Shown here: positions 22,422 to 31,908 of the stretch, one piece after another
Position numbering within the stretch: position 1 is the stretch's first letter
Layout: every line of letters starts with the position of its first letter
Assembly: GCF_003594935.2 (NCBI RefSeq)
Contig: NZ_CP043342.1
Coordinates: 1,984,001 to 2,048,000 of the forward strand
Length of the DNA: 64,000 bases
Reading direction: 5' to 3'
Source: Enterobacter huaxiensis
GTDB taxonomy: Bacteria; Pseudomonadota; Gammaproteobacteria; Enterobacterales; Enterobacteriaceae
Made by a program: the position numbers and the translations under genes
Notes under the pieces: generated by a model
What the model was told of the DNA's origin: nothing
The model's input: only the letters and a program-made list of their open reading frames with translations
Database searches by the model: none

Positions 22422-22500
22422 TCAATGTTAATGCTGTTATTAAAACCCTAACATATTAACGACAGAAACAGCGTTTTATTGAGGCGGAAAGACGGCTTTT

Positions 22501-23415
22501 TTATGCCTTTAAGACCGGATGGCCGCTGATTGTGAGCCGACTGCCCGCATCGTCGTGTTTCAGGGTCGCCCGAGCGCCCAGCGGCAGGGTAACGGTTTGC
22601 TGCTCATGGCCAAAAGCCAGCCCGGTGATGACGGGAATATCCAGCCGGGAGCGGATGAAATCGACCATCGTCTCAAGAGAATATCCGGCATCGTAATCAT
22701 TGGGCTGTGCGCCGCTAAAACTGCCCAGCACGATGGCGGACTGACGCGCAAGAATGCCCGCGTGGTAAAGCTGCAGCAGCATGCGCTCGACGCGGAACGG
22801 GTGCTCGTTAATATCCTCCAGCACCAGAATGCCGTCTTCAATCTGCGGTAGCCACGGCGTGCCTGTCAGCGACACCAGCATTGCCAGGTTGCCGCCCCAC
22901 AGCTGGCCTTCACACTCCCAGTGCGGCCCGTTACCCTGCCACTCCACGCTGAAGGTTGGGTTTTGCAGGGCGCGCCAGAAATGTTCATAGGTGAATGCAT
23001 CCAGTTCCGGCGCGCCGAAGTTACCGGCCAGCATCGGGCCGCTGAAGGTAATGACGTTATGCAGGGCCAGAAGCCCAAGCTGAACGGCGGTGAAATCGCT
23101 GTGTCCGCATATCAGCAGCGGATCCTGCTGCTGGCGCGCCGCCAGACCCTGCCAGTCGATGCTCTCCAGCAGCCGGCTCGCCCCGTAGCCGCCGCGTACG
23201 GCGAGGACGACGGTGTTCTCACCCTTCAGGTTTACCAGGTCGTTGATATCACTCAGCCTCTGCGCCTCGGTACCGGCAAAACGCTGCTGGCGGCGGGGTA
23301 TAATGGTCTGATTTTCTACCCGATGCCCGGAATCAAGCAAACGCTGAACGCCCCGCTGCGCCGCGTCCTGGTTGATGCAGTAGCCCGACGGTGCGATGAG
23401 ATGAAACTGAGACAT
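22501..23415 (-). CDS. ldcA: Murein tetrapeptide L,D-carboxypeptidase
   Basis: Cytoplasmic serine peptidase (family S66) that trims the terminal D-alanine from recycled murein tetrapeptide. It is 304 residues, like E. coli LdcA. The nucleophile is Ser106 in ICGHSDFTA. VRGGYGASRLL (73-83) is the loop before it, and the Glu and His of the triad lie in the C-terminal half (HPFRVERML and GLAFGHEQ). It is divergent from emtA, which also handles peptidoglycan. Confidence 0.95.
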   Translation of the reverse strand: MSQFHLIAPSGYCINQDAAQRGVQRLLDSGHRVENQTIIPRRQQRFAGTEAQRLSDINDLVNLKGENTVVLAVRGGYGASRLLESIDWQGLAARQQQDPLLICGHSDFTAVQLGLLALHNVITFSGPMLAGNFGAPELDAFTYEHFWRALQNPTFSVEWQGNGPHWECEGQLWGGNLAMLVSLTGTPWLPQIEDGILVLEDINEHPFRVERMLLQLYHAGILARQSAIVLGSFSGAQPNDYDAGYSLETMVDFIRSRLDIPVITGLAFGHEQQTVTLPLGARATLKHDDAGSRLTISGHPVLKA

Positions 23416-23521
23416 GGCAATTCCTTGCTGAATGAGAATCTAATTGTCTATATCATGCCGCGTATACGCTGCCTGCTTCAAGGGGGGCGTACCGCGATGA
23501 CCGGCTATAAGGATAGATGAC

Positions 23522-24133
23522 GTGAAATTGAGATGGTTTGCTTTTTTGATTGTGTTGCTTGCAGGCTGTAGTTCAAAACAGAACTATCAAAATCCGCCCT
23601 GGAACCCTGAAGTGCCTGTGAAACGGGCCATGCAGTGGATGCCAATCAGCGAACAAGCCGGCAAGGCCTGGGGCGTCAGCCCGCGGCTGGTGACGGCGAT
23701 CATTGCGGTGGAATCTGGCGGCAATCCTACGCTTGTGAGTAAATCAAACGCGGTGGGACTGATGCAGCTTAAGGCCTCAACGGCCGGGAAAGAAGTGTAT
23801 CGCTATATGGGCTGGAGCGGGCAACCGTCGACCAGCGAGCTGAAAAACCCGGAGCGCAATATCTCAATGGGAACCGCGTATCTGAGTATTCTGGAGCACG
23901 GTATTCTGAAGGGCATTGACGACCCTGAGGTGATGCAATATGCGCTGGTGGTGTCGTACGTTAACGGCGCCGGAGCGCTGCTCAGAACCTTCTCTTCGGA
24001 TCGCAAAGAGGCGATTGAAGAGATCAACGACATGGACAAAGATGAGTTCTTTGAGCACGTGGTGAAGAACCATCCGTCACCGCAGGCACCCCGTTATATC
24101 TGGAAAGTTCAGAAAGCGATGGATGCCATGTAA
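23522..24133 (+). CDS. emtA: Membrane-bound endo-type lytic transglycosylase EmtA
   Basis: Lipoprotein of 203 residues (E. coli 203) that cleaves glycan strands internally with formation of 1,6-anhydromuramic ends. The signal peptide ends in LLAGC with Cys16 lipidated. The SLT domain has catalytic Glu64 in IAVESGGNP, then GLMQLKAST and [10 protein letters not shown]. The GTG start at 23522 is conserved in E. coli. It is divergent from ldcA and converges on ycgR. Confidence 0.95.
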   Translation: MKLRWFAFLIVLLAGCSSKQNYQNPPWNPEVPVKRAMQWMPISEQAGKAWGVSPRLVTAIIAVESGGNPTLVSKSNAVGLMQLKASTAGKEVYRYMGWSGQPSTSELKNPERNISMGTAYLSILEHGILKGIDDPEVMQYALVVSYVNGAGALLRTFSSDRKEAIEEINDMDKDEFFEHVVKNHPSPQAPRYIWKVQKAMDAM

Positions 24134-24154
24134 TGCCGCCGTCGGGCGGCGGCA
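24134..24154. terminator. Stem-loop between emtA and ycgR
   Basis: TGCCGCCG (24134-24141) pairs perfectly with CGGCGGCA (24147-24154) around TCGGG, directly after the emtA stop and 16 bases before the ycgR stop. It is GC-rich without a T-run, so a terminator role is probable but not proved. Confidence 0.5.
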
Positions 24155-24170
24155 CGCTGCCCGACGCTCT

Positions 24171-24902
24171 TCACAACACCTTATTCGCACGCTCCCGCGC
24201 TTCTCGTTCCAGCGAAAAGATAATGCGCTGCAGCTCGCGTTCAGCTCCCGGCCCCACGTTCAGGAAGCGGAAGCTCAGGCGTGGCGTGGAAATGGTTTCG
24301 TTTTTGCTGTCCACGACCTTACGCTCGCTGATGGCAATCAGCTGGGCGTCAAAGTAAAACCGTCCCCAGCCTCCCATATCCAGTTCAATCTGCGAGAAGC
24401 GCATTCCTTCGATCAGCCCGTCGGGCTTTGGCGTGTCCATCAGAGCGCCCATCCCACCGAGCGAGAGATCGAAGAGGCGAAAGCGAAACTCTTTTTTGTC
24501 CGGCATTTTGGCTTTGCAAAAATAGGCCGGCTGGAGCGGGGCGCTGATGCGAAAATACTCGCGGCGCTGTACAAACCAGAGGTTCGTGGGAAGCGGTGTC
24601 ACAAACGCGGGTAGCCCCTCATACTCGCTCAGCGTCAGCTGCGGCAGAACGAACTCCACTTTTGCGCCCTGGGTTTCAGCCATCACCGAGATTTTTTCCG
24701 CCCGCAGCACGGCGCGGTTCTCATATTCCTGACTACCCAGGTCGATGACAAGGCGATCCGACGAGGCGTCCAGGATCCTGCTGATGAACTGATTGGTCGT
24801 CCAGCTCATGCGCAGCGGCACTTCACCTTTTTTCAGATCGCGCAATACCCCTAATACAGCCAGCGGATTTTGTTTCAGGAATTGCTCACTGTAATTACTC
24901 AC
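24171..24902 (-). CDS. ycgR: Flagellar brake protein YcgR (c-di-GMP effector)
   Basis: When it binds cyclic di-GMP, this protein attaches to the flagellar motor and slows swimming. It is 243 residues (E. coli 244). The N-terminal YcgR domain (about 1-110) is followed by a PilZ domain whose c-di-GMP motifs are both intact: RREYFRI (RxxxR) and DLSLGGMGA (D/NxSxxG). It starts MSNYSEQFLKQNPLAVLG. No flagellar genes are in the window. Confidence 0.95.
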   Translation of the reverse strand: MSNYSEQFLKQNPLAVLGVLRDLKKGEVPLRMSWTTNQFISRILDASSDRLVIDLGSQEYENRAVLRAEKISVMAETQGAKVEFVLPQLTLSEYEGLPAFVTPLPTNLWFVQRREYFRISAPLQPAYFCKAKMPDKKEFRFRLFDLSLGGMGALMDTPKPDGLIEGMRFSQIELDMGGWGRFYFDAQLIAISERKVVDSKNETISTPRLSFRFLNVGPGAERELQRIIFSLEREARERANKVL

Positions 24903-25108
24903 GCCAGATGGCTCCTCGATGTGTGACAGACTGTCTGAGAATTATCGGCAGACTGAATTGAAACTTAATACAAACCGGTGAGTTTTTTTTATTACGACGC
25001 TATTTTAAGTCGGTGAGATGAAAATGATTTTCTGCCGATCGCCTATACTTAAGTCACTTGCGCAGAAGGTTTTCTGCGTATGCGTTAAACCTGTAAGAGG
25101 GCATCGCT

Positions 25109-25363
25109 ATGGGTATCATCGCCTGGATTATCTTTGGTCTTATCGCCGGCACCATCGCTAAACTTATCATGCCGGGGAATGACGGTGGCGGCTTCATTTT
25201 GACCTGCGTTCTTGGGGTTGTTGGTGCGGTTGTTGGCGGATGGCTGGCGACCATGTTTGGAATGGGAGGCAGCATCAGCGGGTTCGATCTGCACAGCTTC
25301 CTGGTGGCCGTGGTGGGCGCAATAGTCGTCCTCGGCATATTCAGGCTCCTCAGACGGGCATAA
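25109..25363 (+). CDS. ymgE: GlsB/YeaQ/YmgE family membrane protein
   Basis: An 84-residue inner-membrane protein with three hydrophobic segments rich in glycine (IIAWIIFGLIAGTIAKLIMP; LGVVGAVVGGWLATMFGMGG; LVAVVGAIVVLGIFRLL). It was formerly called transglycosylase-associated protein without evidence of such activity, and relatives are stress-induced. AAGAGGG (25095-25101) provides the ribosome site. A strong terminator follows. Confidence 0.9.
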   Translation: MGIIAWIIFGLIAGTIAKLIMPGNDGGGFILTCVLGVVGAVVGGWLATMFGMGGSISGFDLHSFLVAVVGAIVVLGIFRLLRRA

Positions 25364-25379
25364 ATAAAATGCGTAAAGG

Positions 25380-25406
25380 CGGCCCTCACGGAGGGCCGTT
25401 TTTTTT
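25380..25406 (+). terminator. Rho-independent terminator after ymgE
   Basis: CGGCCCTC (25380-25387) pairs with GAGGGCCG (25391-25398) around ACG, followed by eight T (25399-25406). Confidence 0.95.
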
Positions 25407-25429
25407 GGTGCGCGTATTGATTTGCTAAT

Positions 25430-25448
25430 CGAAATGATAATAATTGTC
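25430..25448 (+). promoter_or_regulatory. Fur box upstream of the siderophore receptor gene
   Basis: The 16 bases AATGATAATAATTGTC (25433-25448) match the Fur consensus AATGATAATCATTATC at 14 positions, 34 bases before the receptor ATG. Iron repression is the expected control for this gene. Confidence 0.8.
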
Positions 25449-25481
25449 GTTCCCAGTTTGTTCTCATAACAAGATGACAAT

Positions 25482-27584
25482 ATGAACACCTCACGTTTTG
25501 CGTTATGTGCGTTGGCAGGAGCCGTGGCGCTGGCATTGCAGGCACAGGCTTTCGCCGAAGAATCTACCATCGTGGTCACAGGAGCAGAGCAGGGAAGTGA
25601 GCTTCCTTCCTGGACGAACAGCGCGACCAAATCCGCTGTTGCGGAAAGTAAAACACCGCAGGTCATTAACACCCTCTCTGCTCAGGAGATTGCGCAGCGC
25701 CACGCGAATTCCGTGAATGAAATTCTGCGCTATGCGCCCGGGGTTTCAACCGAAGTGCGCGGTAACACCTCATATATGAGTGAATATAAAATCCGTGGCT
25801 TCACCGTCGATCAGGAGTTTTATAACGGGCTTCAGTTACCCTATAACGTCACCGGGAACACCAAAGCGCGTATCGATCCGCTTTTGATTGAGAGCGTGGA
25901 TATTCTGAAAGGGCCATCGTCAGTGCTGTACGGTGGCGGGTCGCCGGGCGGGCTGGTCAACATCCAGAGTAAAAAGCCGCAAAAAGAGGCCAAAACCGAG
26001 CTGGGCTTCACCACCGGGACGCGCAATCTCAAAGAGGGCTATCTCGACTCAACCGGACAGATTGCAGACAGCGACTGGAATTACCGCCTGCTGGGGAAAG
26101 CGACGGAAGGCGACGATCAGCCACACACCACGCGTTACGAAAACTATCTGGTTGCCCCCTCTGTTACCTGGCAACCGGACAGCAAAACGCGCCTCACTCT
26201 CGATGCGCTGGCGCAAAACACCCCGAGCCTGTCACCGTCTAACCCTCTGCCGCTCACGTACCTGCGCTCGAAATATGCCGATCGCCGCGACTACGCCGGC
26301 GACGAGTGGAGCGGCTTTAAGCAGCGCCAGTGGATGCTGGGCTACAGCTTTGAGCATGAATTTGATAGCGGCTGGGGCTTTACGCAAAAAGCGCGTTACT
26401 TTGACGTGGACACGCATCAGCGCAGCGTCTATTCAACGGGGACAGGCGCAGAGGTTTATCAGCTGAACCGTTTTGCCTACACCACGGATGAAGACCTGCA
26501 AAGTTTTAATATTGACAACCAGGTGACCAAAACGGTCGCCCTGGGGGAATGGAAACACCATCTGCTGGCCGGGTTTGACTACCAGAAGCTGAACTCCCAC
26601 TTCCACTATCGCTACGCCTCGGCAACCCCGGGAATCGACATGCGTCATCCTGACTACTCCCAGATTGATAACGGGGCGCTGGGGCTGTATACGGCACAGA
26701 AAAACCGACTCAGCTATCAGCAGAACGGTTATTACCTGCAGGATCAGGTGGAGTTCGGCGGGTTAAATCTCCTGGGGAGCCTGCGTTATGATGATTACCG
26801 CTCCGTCACCACCGACTATCTGCAAAGCGGCGATAAGGCCTGGGTATCCCAGGATCGCGTGACCAAACGTCTCGGGGCGCTCTACGCCTTCGAGAACGGG
26901 CTCTCGCCGTTCATCAGCTATTCAGAAGGTTTCGCACCGGTGTCGCCTCAGGGGACGCTGACGGCAAAAGACGTCAAGCCAACGACCAGCAGGCAGGTTG
27001 AAGGCGGGGTGAAATATCTTCTTGAAGAGTACGCCACGACCTTTACCGCGTCGGTGTTTAACATCCGCCAGAAAAACGTGGTCACGAGCGACCCGGGCTT
27101 CCTGAACTATCGCCAGACCGGGGAGGTGGAGTCCAAAGGTGCCGAACTCTCCGCTGTCAGCCGTCCGACGGATAATCTGACGCTGATTGCCAATTATGCC
27201 TACACGCATGCCATCAATACGGAAGATGACAAGTACCAGGGCAAGCGCCCGACGCAGGTGCCTGAAAATGCCTTTAACCTGTGGGGAGACTACACCTTCG
27301 ACGGCACGCCGTTTAAAGGGCTGACGCTGGGCGCGGGGGCACGCTACACCGGCCCGATGGAAATCTCGCAGAGCAACGACGCGGGTAAACTGGGCGGCAC
27401 AACCCAGTACGACCTGGCGGCCTCTTATCGCATGGGTGAAATCGTGCCGTCGCTGGCAGGGTTAACGCTCAAGGCGAGCGCGCAGAACATTACTAACAAA
27501 GAGACGCTGACCTGCTACGACGTAACCAACTGCTGGATTGGGCGTGACAGGACGTTGCAGGTTGGGGCGAGCTACAGCTTCTGA
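25482..27584 (+). CDS. TonB-dependent hydroxamate-siderophore receptor (FhuA/FoxA type)
   Basis: Outer-membrane receptor of 700 residues for a ferric siderophore, driven by TonB-ExbB-ExbD. The signal peptide ends near ALQAQAFA. The TonB box is in ESTIVVTGAEQ (about 27-37), the plug domain covers about 55-165 (LRYAPGVSTEVRG; LKGPSSVLYGGGSPGGLVN), and a 22-strand barrel ends in the phenylalanine of TLQVGASYSF. The CYDVTNCWIGRDR segment before the last strand is typical of FhuA, FoxA and FcuA-like receptors. Ferrichrome or ferrioxamine are the likely ligands, but which one cannot be read from sequence. No siderophore uptake genes adjoin it. Confidence 0.88.
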   Translation: MNTSRFALCALAGAVALALQAQAFAEESTIVVTGAEQGSELPSWTNSATKSAVAESKTPQVINTLSAQEIAQRHANSVNEILRYAPGVSTEVRGNTSYMSEYKIRGFTVDQEFYNGLQLPYNVTGNTKARIDPLLIESVDILKGPSSVLYGGGSPGGLVNIQSKKPQKEAKTELGFTTGTRNLKEGYLDSTGQIADSDWNYRLLGKATEGDDQPHTTRYENYLVAPSVTWQPDSKTRLTLDALAQNTPSLSPSNPLPLTYLRSKYADRRDYAGDEWSGFKQRQWMLGYSFEHEFDSGWGFTQKARYFDVDTHQRSVYSTGTGAEVYQLNRFAYTTDEDLQSFNIDNQVTKTVALGEWKHHLLAGFDYQKLNSHFHYRYASATPGIDMRHPDYSQIDNGALGLYTAQKNRLSYQQNGYYLQDQVEFGGLNLLGSLRYDDYRSVTTDYLQSGDKAWVSQDRVTKRLGALYAFENGLSPFISYSEGFAPVSPQGTLTAKDVKPTTSRQVEGGVKYLLEEYATTFTASVFNIRQKNVVTSDPGFLNYRQTGEVESKGAELSAVSRPTDNLTLIANYAYTHAINTEDDKYQGKRPTQVPENAFNLWGDYTFDGTPFKGLTLGAGARYTGPMEISQSNDAGKLGGTTQYDLAASYRMGEIVPSLAGLTLKASAQNITNKETLTCYDVTNCWIGRDRTLQVGASYSF

Positions 27585-27629
27585 TGACCTTTTCCCTCTC
27601 CCCCCAAATAATGTCTGCACGGACGACCG

Positions 27630-27664
27630 CCTCTCCCTTGTGGGAGAGGGCTGGGGTGAGGGGG
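27630..27664. repeat. GGGAGAGGG-type palindromic intergenic repeat (inverted copy)
   Basis: CCTCTCCC (27630-27637) and GGGAGAGG (27642-27649) followed by GCTGGGGTGAGGG. It is the same element as at 13024-13057 in the opposite orientation, and lies between converging receptor gene and treA. Confidence 0.7.
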
Positions 27665-27728
27665 GAACATACGACTCAGGTGGTCATTCCGTTCACTAAT
27701 CGCTTCCAGTTTAAAAAAATACTGGGGA

Positions 27729-27754
27729 ACTCTCTCCCCGTACGGGAAGAGAGT
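27729..27754. repeat. 26-bp inverted repeat at the treA 3' end
   Basis: ACTCTCTCCCCGT (27729-27741) is complementary to ACGGGAAGAGAGT (27742-27754) with one mismatch and no spacer. On the minus strand a run of T follows about 15 bases later, so it may help end treA transcripts. Confidence 0.5.
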
Positions 27755-27768
27755 GATGAGGAGGGGAA

Positions 27769-29451
27769 TTACTGCGCCGCACTCTTTGCTGGCGCCACAT
27801 CGTCATTCGCCGCAGGCTGATTTTCCGGCACTACGTCACAGGGTTTCTCTTTCGGACACACCAGATCGAGCATTTTCAGCGTCACGCCGTTGCTCCAGCC
27901 AAAGCCGTCCTGCAGGGGATACTCGCCGCCGCCGCCGCCCGTACCGGTGGTCGAGACGTCATATTTCTCCACCAGCTTCTGCTCGCGGTCGTAGGTATGC
28001 TGAACGTTTTTCAGGAAGCGCCAGGTCACGTCCATCGCCACCTTTTTCTGCCCGTAGTTCTGCAGCCCTTCCGCTGCGACCCACTGCAGCGGTGCCCAGC
28101 CGTTTGGCGCATCCCACTGCTGGCCGCTGTTGATGGTGGTGGTGGAAATGCCGCCCGGCTTCAGCAGCCGTGAGGCGGTCGCCGCTGCCACTTTATCCGC
28201 GCGGTCCTGCGAGGCGGCTTTCACGTAAAGCGGGAAAAGGGCGGCGGCGGTCAGCTGATTACGCACCTTTTTGCTTTTCAGATCGTAATCCGCGTACCAG
28301 CCCTCTTTAGCATTCCACAGGTTGTCTTCAATCCCCTTCTGGCGCGCGGCTGCCAGCGCCTCGTACCTGCTGGCGGCTGCGGCATCGCCATCCTCCTGGC
28401 CTGCGCGAGCCAGCAGTTTTTCCATCTTAAACATCAGGGCGTTGAGATCTACGGGCACAATGCTGGTGGTGCGGATCGTGCCGAGTTTCTGCGGGTCGTC
28501 CATCCAGCGGGAGCTGAAGTCCCAGCCGGAGGCGGCGGCTGAACGCAAATCGCGGTAGATCTCCGTTGCCGGACGGTTAGGGTTATTTTTGGCCGTCGTG
28601 ACGTCATCCAGCCAGGATTCCGGGCGTGGCGTATCGCGATCGTCCCAGTAGCGGTTAAGAATTGCCCCGTCGTCCAGCTTCACGACGCGTTTATTGGCCT
28701 GGCCCGGCTGCAGGGCATCGGCACCCTCCATCCAGTAGGCATACTCTTTTTCCATCTGCGGACGGTATTTTTTCAGCGCGTCGCTGTCGTGCGTAGCCAG
28801 CAGTTCCACCATCAGGGAGAAGAACGGCGGCTGCGAGCGGCTAAGATAGTAGCTGCGGTTGCCGTTAGGAATGTGGCCAAAGGTGTCCAGCTCGTAGGCG
28901 AAGTTGTCTACCATATCGCTGATTTTGTCCCAGTGGCCGCTCTCGGCTAAGCCCAGCATGGTGAAATAGCTGTCCCAGTAGTAGACCTCGCGGAAACGGC
29001 CGCCGGGTACAACGTACGGCTTCGGCAAGGGGAGGAGCGAGTCCCATTTGGCGGCTTTGTCCGTAGTGCGCGTCAGCACTGGCCAAAGATCGTCGATGTG
29101 CGCGCGTAACGTTTGGCCAGCGGGCGGGACGTATTTTTCACCTTCCGCGGGCAGGGTAAAGTTCATTTCAACAAAGTGCCGCAGGTCAAAGCCGGACTGG
29201 GTGTGCTGCATCCGGTAGTCCGCCAGGATCATCAGCGGGTCGCTTTTGGGCACCGCATCGGCAAAGGTTTTTTGATCGGGATAAAGTTTGGCGCTCTGAA
29301 CGTCGTTAAAAAGGGGGCCGAGCAAAATGTCAGGGGGAGTTTTCTGGCTCGCTGGCTGTTCCTCAGCATAACCCAAAGCGGCAACACCGAGCAGCGCGCC
29401 GCCTAACGCAAGGGGCAAAAAGGCGGGGCGTAGTGTACGAGGTCTTATCAT
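27769..29451 (-). CDS. treA: Periplasmic trehalase
   Basis: Family GH37 enzyme that splits trehalose into two glucose molecules in the periplasm, used at high osmolarity. The ATG at 29451, with AGGAG eight bases upstream, gives 560 residues; an upstream GTG in the same frame would place that ribosome site inside the gene. The signal peptide ends near VAALGYAEE. Both trehalase signatures are present: [15 protein letters not shown] (around 150) and [13 protein letters not shown] (around 445). Confidence 0.94.
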   Translation of the reverse strand: MIRPRTLRPAFLPLALGGALLGVAALGYAEEQPASQKTPPDILLGPLFNDVQSAKLYPDQKTFADAVPKSDPLMILADYRMQHTQSGFDLRHFVEMNFTLPAEGEKYVPPAGQTLRAHIDDLWPVLTRTTDKAAKWDSLLPLPKPYVVPGGRFREVYYWDSYFTMLGLAESGHWDKISDMVDNFAYELDTFGHIPNGNRSYYLSRSQPPFFSLMVELLATHDSDALKKYRPQMEKEYAYWMEGADALQPGQANKRVVKLDDGAILNRYWDDRDTPRPESWLDDVTTAKNNPNRPATEIYRDLRSAAASGWDFSSRWMDDPQKLGTIRTTSIVPVDLNALMFKMEKLLARAGQEDGDAAAASRYEALAAARQKGIEDNLWNAKEGWYADYDLKSKKVRNQLTAAALFPLYVKAASQDRADKVAAATASRLLKPGGISTTTINSGQQWDAPNGWAPLQWVAAEGLQNYGQKKVAMDVTWRFLKNVQHTYDREQKLVEKYDVSTTGTGGGGGEYPLQDGFGWSNGVTLKMLDLVCPKEKPCDVVPENQPAANDDVAPAKSAAQ

Positions 29452-29610
29452 CGGTTCGTCTCCTGTCTTCACTGAGCAGCGTGACCGCTGTGGTCAATTA
29501 CCTGAAAACCTTAGACGAATATCCTTCACTTCGCGTGTCGAATATCCCATTTTTCGCATAACCAGACAATTCGCCCGCGCGTGAGATATCTGTTCGCTTC
29601 TGGAAAAGGG

Positions 29611-30567
29611 TTAGATCGCTTCCTGGGTCTGGCCGGCTTCCCGCAAGGATCCTGGCGCATGCCCGACGATACGCTTAAATGCCCGGCTAAAGGCCGCCAG
29701 CGAACCGTATCCCAGGCGGAGCGCCACCGTTTCGATGGGCTGGTTTTCGTAGCGAATGTACTGAATCGCCAGGCGCATCCTCAGCTCGCTGAGATATTTT
29801 GCCGGCGTGGTGCCGGTGGCCGATAAAAACCGTTCGGCGAAGACGGAGCGTGATGTTCCGGCCTCTTTCGCCAGGTCCGCCACGCTCCAGTTCACGCCCG
29901 GCTGCTGGTGCATTGCGTAAATCGCCCGGCTGAGTCGCGGATCGCGCAGCACCTGCACCCAGCCGGTCGCTTTCCCACACCCCGCTTCGACCCAGCCGCG
30001 CACAATCAACGCGGCAACCACGTCCGCGAGGCGAGCCAGGATCCCGGCGAACCCGACCTGACGCGTCATTGACTCCCGTTCCATCGCCGCCAGCAGCGGG
30101 TGGATTTCCGGCCAGGTCGACATTAGCCGGCTTACCATCATCACTTCCGGCATCGCTTTGATCAGGGGCTGCATTCCACCCAACTCAAAATCCATGCATC
30201 CGCTGAAGATAACGGTGTGCTCCTTCTCCGGACACGGCTCACAGGTGATGGCACAAACAGAACTGCAGATTGGCTCGCTTGGGAAGGCGCTGACCGGGGT
30301 AATGTCGGCGTGTTCGTCCGAGAGCAGGGCATGGGCGTTGCCGTTTGGGATAAACAGCGCGTCGCCGCCGTTCAGTTCGAACGTCGCGCCGCTCTCCATG
30401 CGCAGCAGGGCAGTACCGTGGCTAACAAAGTGGAATTGCGCCTTGCCCGGGGCCTGATGAAAGGCCACGCCAAACGGGGCGCTGGCTTCAATCCGCCGGT
30501 ATTTCACGCCGGACAGGCGCATGCCGCGCAATAGTTCGCTGATTAAATCGGGTGACTGAACGGTCAT
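29611..30567 (-). CDS. AraC-family transcriptional regulator (cupin type)
   Basis: A 318-residue regulator. An N-terminal cupin ligand domain (about 15-180, with GGDALFIPNGNAHALLS) is followed by an AraC/XylS double helix-turn-helix domain. The first helix pair is in NWSVADLAKEAGTSRSVFAERF (227-248), the second in QPIETVALRLGYGSLAAFSRAFKR (277-300). It diverges from the MFS transporter gene with 115 bases between starts. AraC-type genes in this position commonly control the adjacent exporter; the signal is unknown. Confidence 0.88.
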   Translation of the reverse strand: MTVQSPDLISELLRGMRLSGVKYRRIEASAPFGVAFHQAPGKAQFHFVSHGTALLRMESGATFELNGGDALFIPNGNAHALLSDEHADITPVSAFPSEPICSSVCAITCEPCPEKEHTVIFSGCMDFELGGMQPLIKAMPEVMMVSRLMSTWPEIHPLLAAMERESMTRQVGFAGILARLADVVAALIVRGWVEAGCGKATGWVQVLRDPRLSRAIYAMHQQPGVNWSVADLAKEAGTSRSVFAERFLSATGTTPAKYLSELRMRLAIQYIRYENQPIETVALRLGYGSLAAFSRAFKRIVGHAPGSLREAGQTQEAI

Positions 30568-30682
30568 GGCGCAACTCCGGACGAATAATCAATAAGTGGA
30601 GATTATATGTCATAGATCGTCCAGGGTGAACACACTATGCTTCTGCGACATTAGTCACATTTTTATAACGGGAGTACAACAG

Positions 30683-31870
30683 ATGAATGCATGCGTTGCG
30701 GCGAGAGAGGCAGTCGCCCCTGCAAAACCCGCCTGGCGAGCGGTCTATTCACTGGGGCTGGGCGTTTTTGGTTTAATCACGGCGGAGTTCCTGCCCGCCA
30801 GTTTGCTCACCCCTATGGCCGCGAGTCTTGGCGTAACGGAGGGAATGGCCGGGCAAGCGGTGACCGCAACGGCGCTGGTGGCGCTGGTTACCGGGCTGCT
30901 GATTACCTCTGCGACGAAAAGTATCGACCGCCGCTGGGTACTGATGTTTTTCTCGGTGCTGCAAATCATCTCCAGCCTGCTGGTGGCCTTTGCGCCCACG
31001 CTCCACGTTCTGCTGATGGGGCGTTTGCTGTTGGGCATCGCCATCGGCGGTTTCTGGGCGATGTCGACCGCCACGGCGATGCGTCTGGTCCCTGCGGACA
31101 AAGTGCCAAAAGCGCTGGCGGTGATCTTCTCCAGCGTGTCTATTGCGACGGTAGTGGCCGCGCCGCTGGGGAGCTATCTCGGCAGTTTGATCGGCTGGCG
31201 TAACGTCTTTATTCTCTGCATCCTGCCGAGCGTGCTGGCGCTGCTGTGGCAGCTGTGGGTACTGCCGTCGATGAAGCCGGAAAGCAACGGCAGCCTCGGC
31301 ACGCTGTTCCGCGTGCTCCGTCGTCCGGGAATGATCGGCGGAATGCTGGCGACTATCCTGATCTTCAGCGGCCATTTTGCCTTCTTTACCTATCTGCGCC
31401 CGTTCCTTGAAACGGTAGGACAGGCGAGCGTGGAGAGTATTTCGCTGATCCTGCTCGGTTTTGGCCTGGCTAACTTTGTCGGCACCTCTATTGCCGGGCA
31501 TCTGCTGGCCCGCAATCTGCGCCTGACGCTGGCGCTGGTGCCGTTCGTGATGGGCGTGCTGGCGCTGACCATGGTGGCGTTTGGTCATCTGGCAATGCTC
31601 GACGGACTGCTGGTCGCGCTGTGGGGCTTTGCCTTTGGCCTGGTGCCGGTGGGTTGGTCAACGTGGCTTGCCACCACCGTTCCGGATGAAGCGGAAAGCG
31701 CAGGCGGTCTACTGGTGGCATCAATTCAGTTCGCAATCGGTGCGGGAGCGGCAGGCGGCGGGGCGGTGTTTGACCTTAACGGTGCGAGCGGCGTATTTGC
31801 CGGAAGCGGTCTACTGCTGGTGAGCGCGATGGTGATTGTGCTGATGGGCGTGAAGGTGAAGGCGGACTGA
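30683..31870 (+). CDS. MFS transporter, NepI-like
   Basis: Drug/H+ antiporter-1 family exporter of 395 residues with twelve predicted helices. It resembles E. coli NepI, a purine ribonucleoside exporter: EFLPASLLTPMA in helix 1, GRLLLGIAIGGFWAMSTATA with MRLVP, and LVPVGWSTW in the second half. The substrate is not certain. The ATG at 30683 is preceded by GGGAG (30670-30674); the 29-codon open extension upstream is not used. Regulation by the divergent AraC-type protein is inferred. Confidence 0.85.
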   Translation: MNACVAAREAVAPAKPAWRAVYSLGLGVFGLITAEFLPASLLTPMAASLGVTEGMAGQAVTATALVALVTGLLITSATKSIDRRWVLMFFSVLQIISSLLVAFAPTLHVLLMGRLLLGIAIGGFWAMSTATAMRLVPADKVPKALAVIFSSVSIATVVAAPLGSYLGSLIGWRNVFILCILPSVLALLWQLWVLPSMKPESNGSLGTLFRVLRRPGMIGGMLATILIFSGHFAFFTYLRPFLETVGQASVESISLILLGFGLANFVGTSIAGHLLARNLRLTLALVPFVMGVLALTMVAFGHLAMLDGLLVALWGFAFGLVPVGWSTWLATTVPDEAESAGGLLVASIQFAIGAGAAGGGAVFDLNGASGVFAGSGLLLVSAMVIVLMGVKVKAD

Positions 31871-31875
31871 TGGCT

Positions 31876-31899
31876 GTCCCTCTCCTGTGGGAGAGGGAC
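31876..31899. repeat. GGGAGAGGG-type hairpin after the MFS gene
   Basis: GTCCCTCTCC (31876-31885) pairs perfectly with GGAGAGGGAC (31890-31899) around TGTG, five bases after the transporter stop. It marks the left border of the AT-rich island and may act as a terminator. Confidence 0.65.
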
Positions 31900-31908
31900 T
31901 CTGTATAT

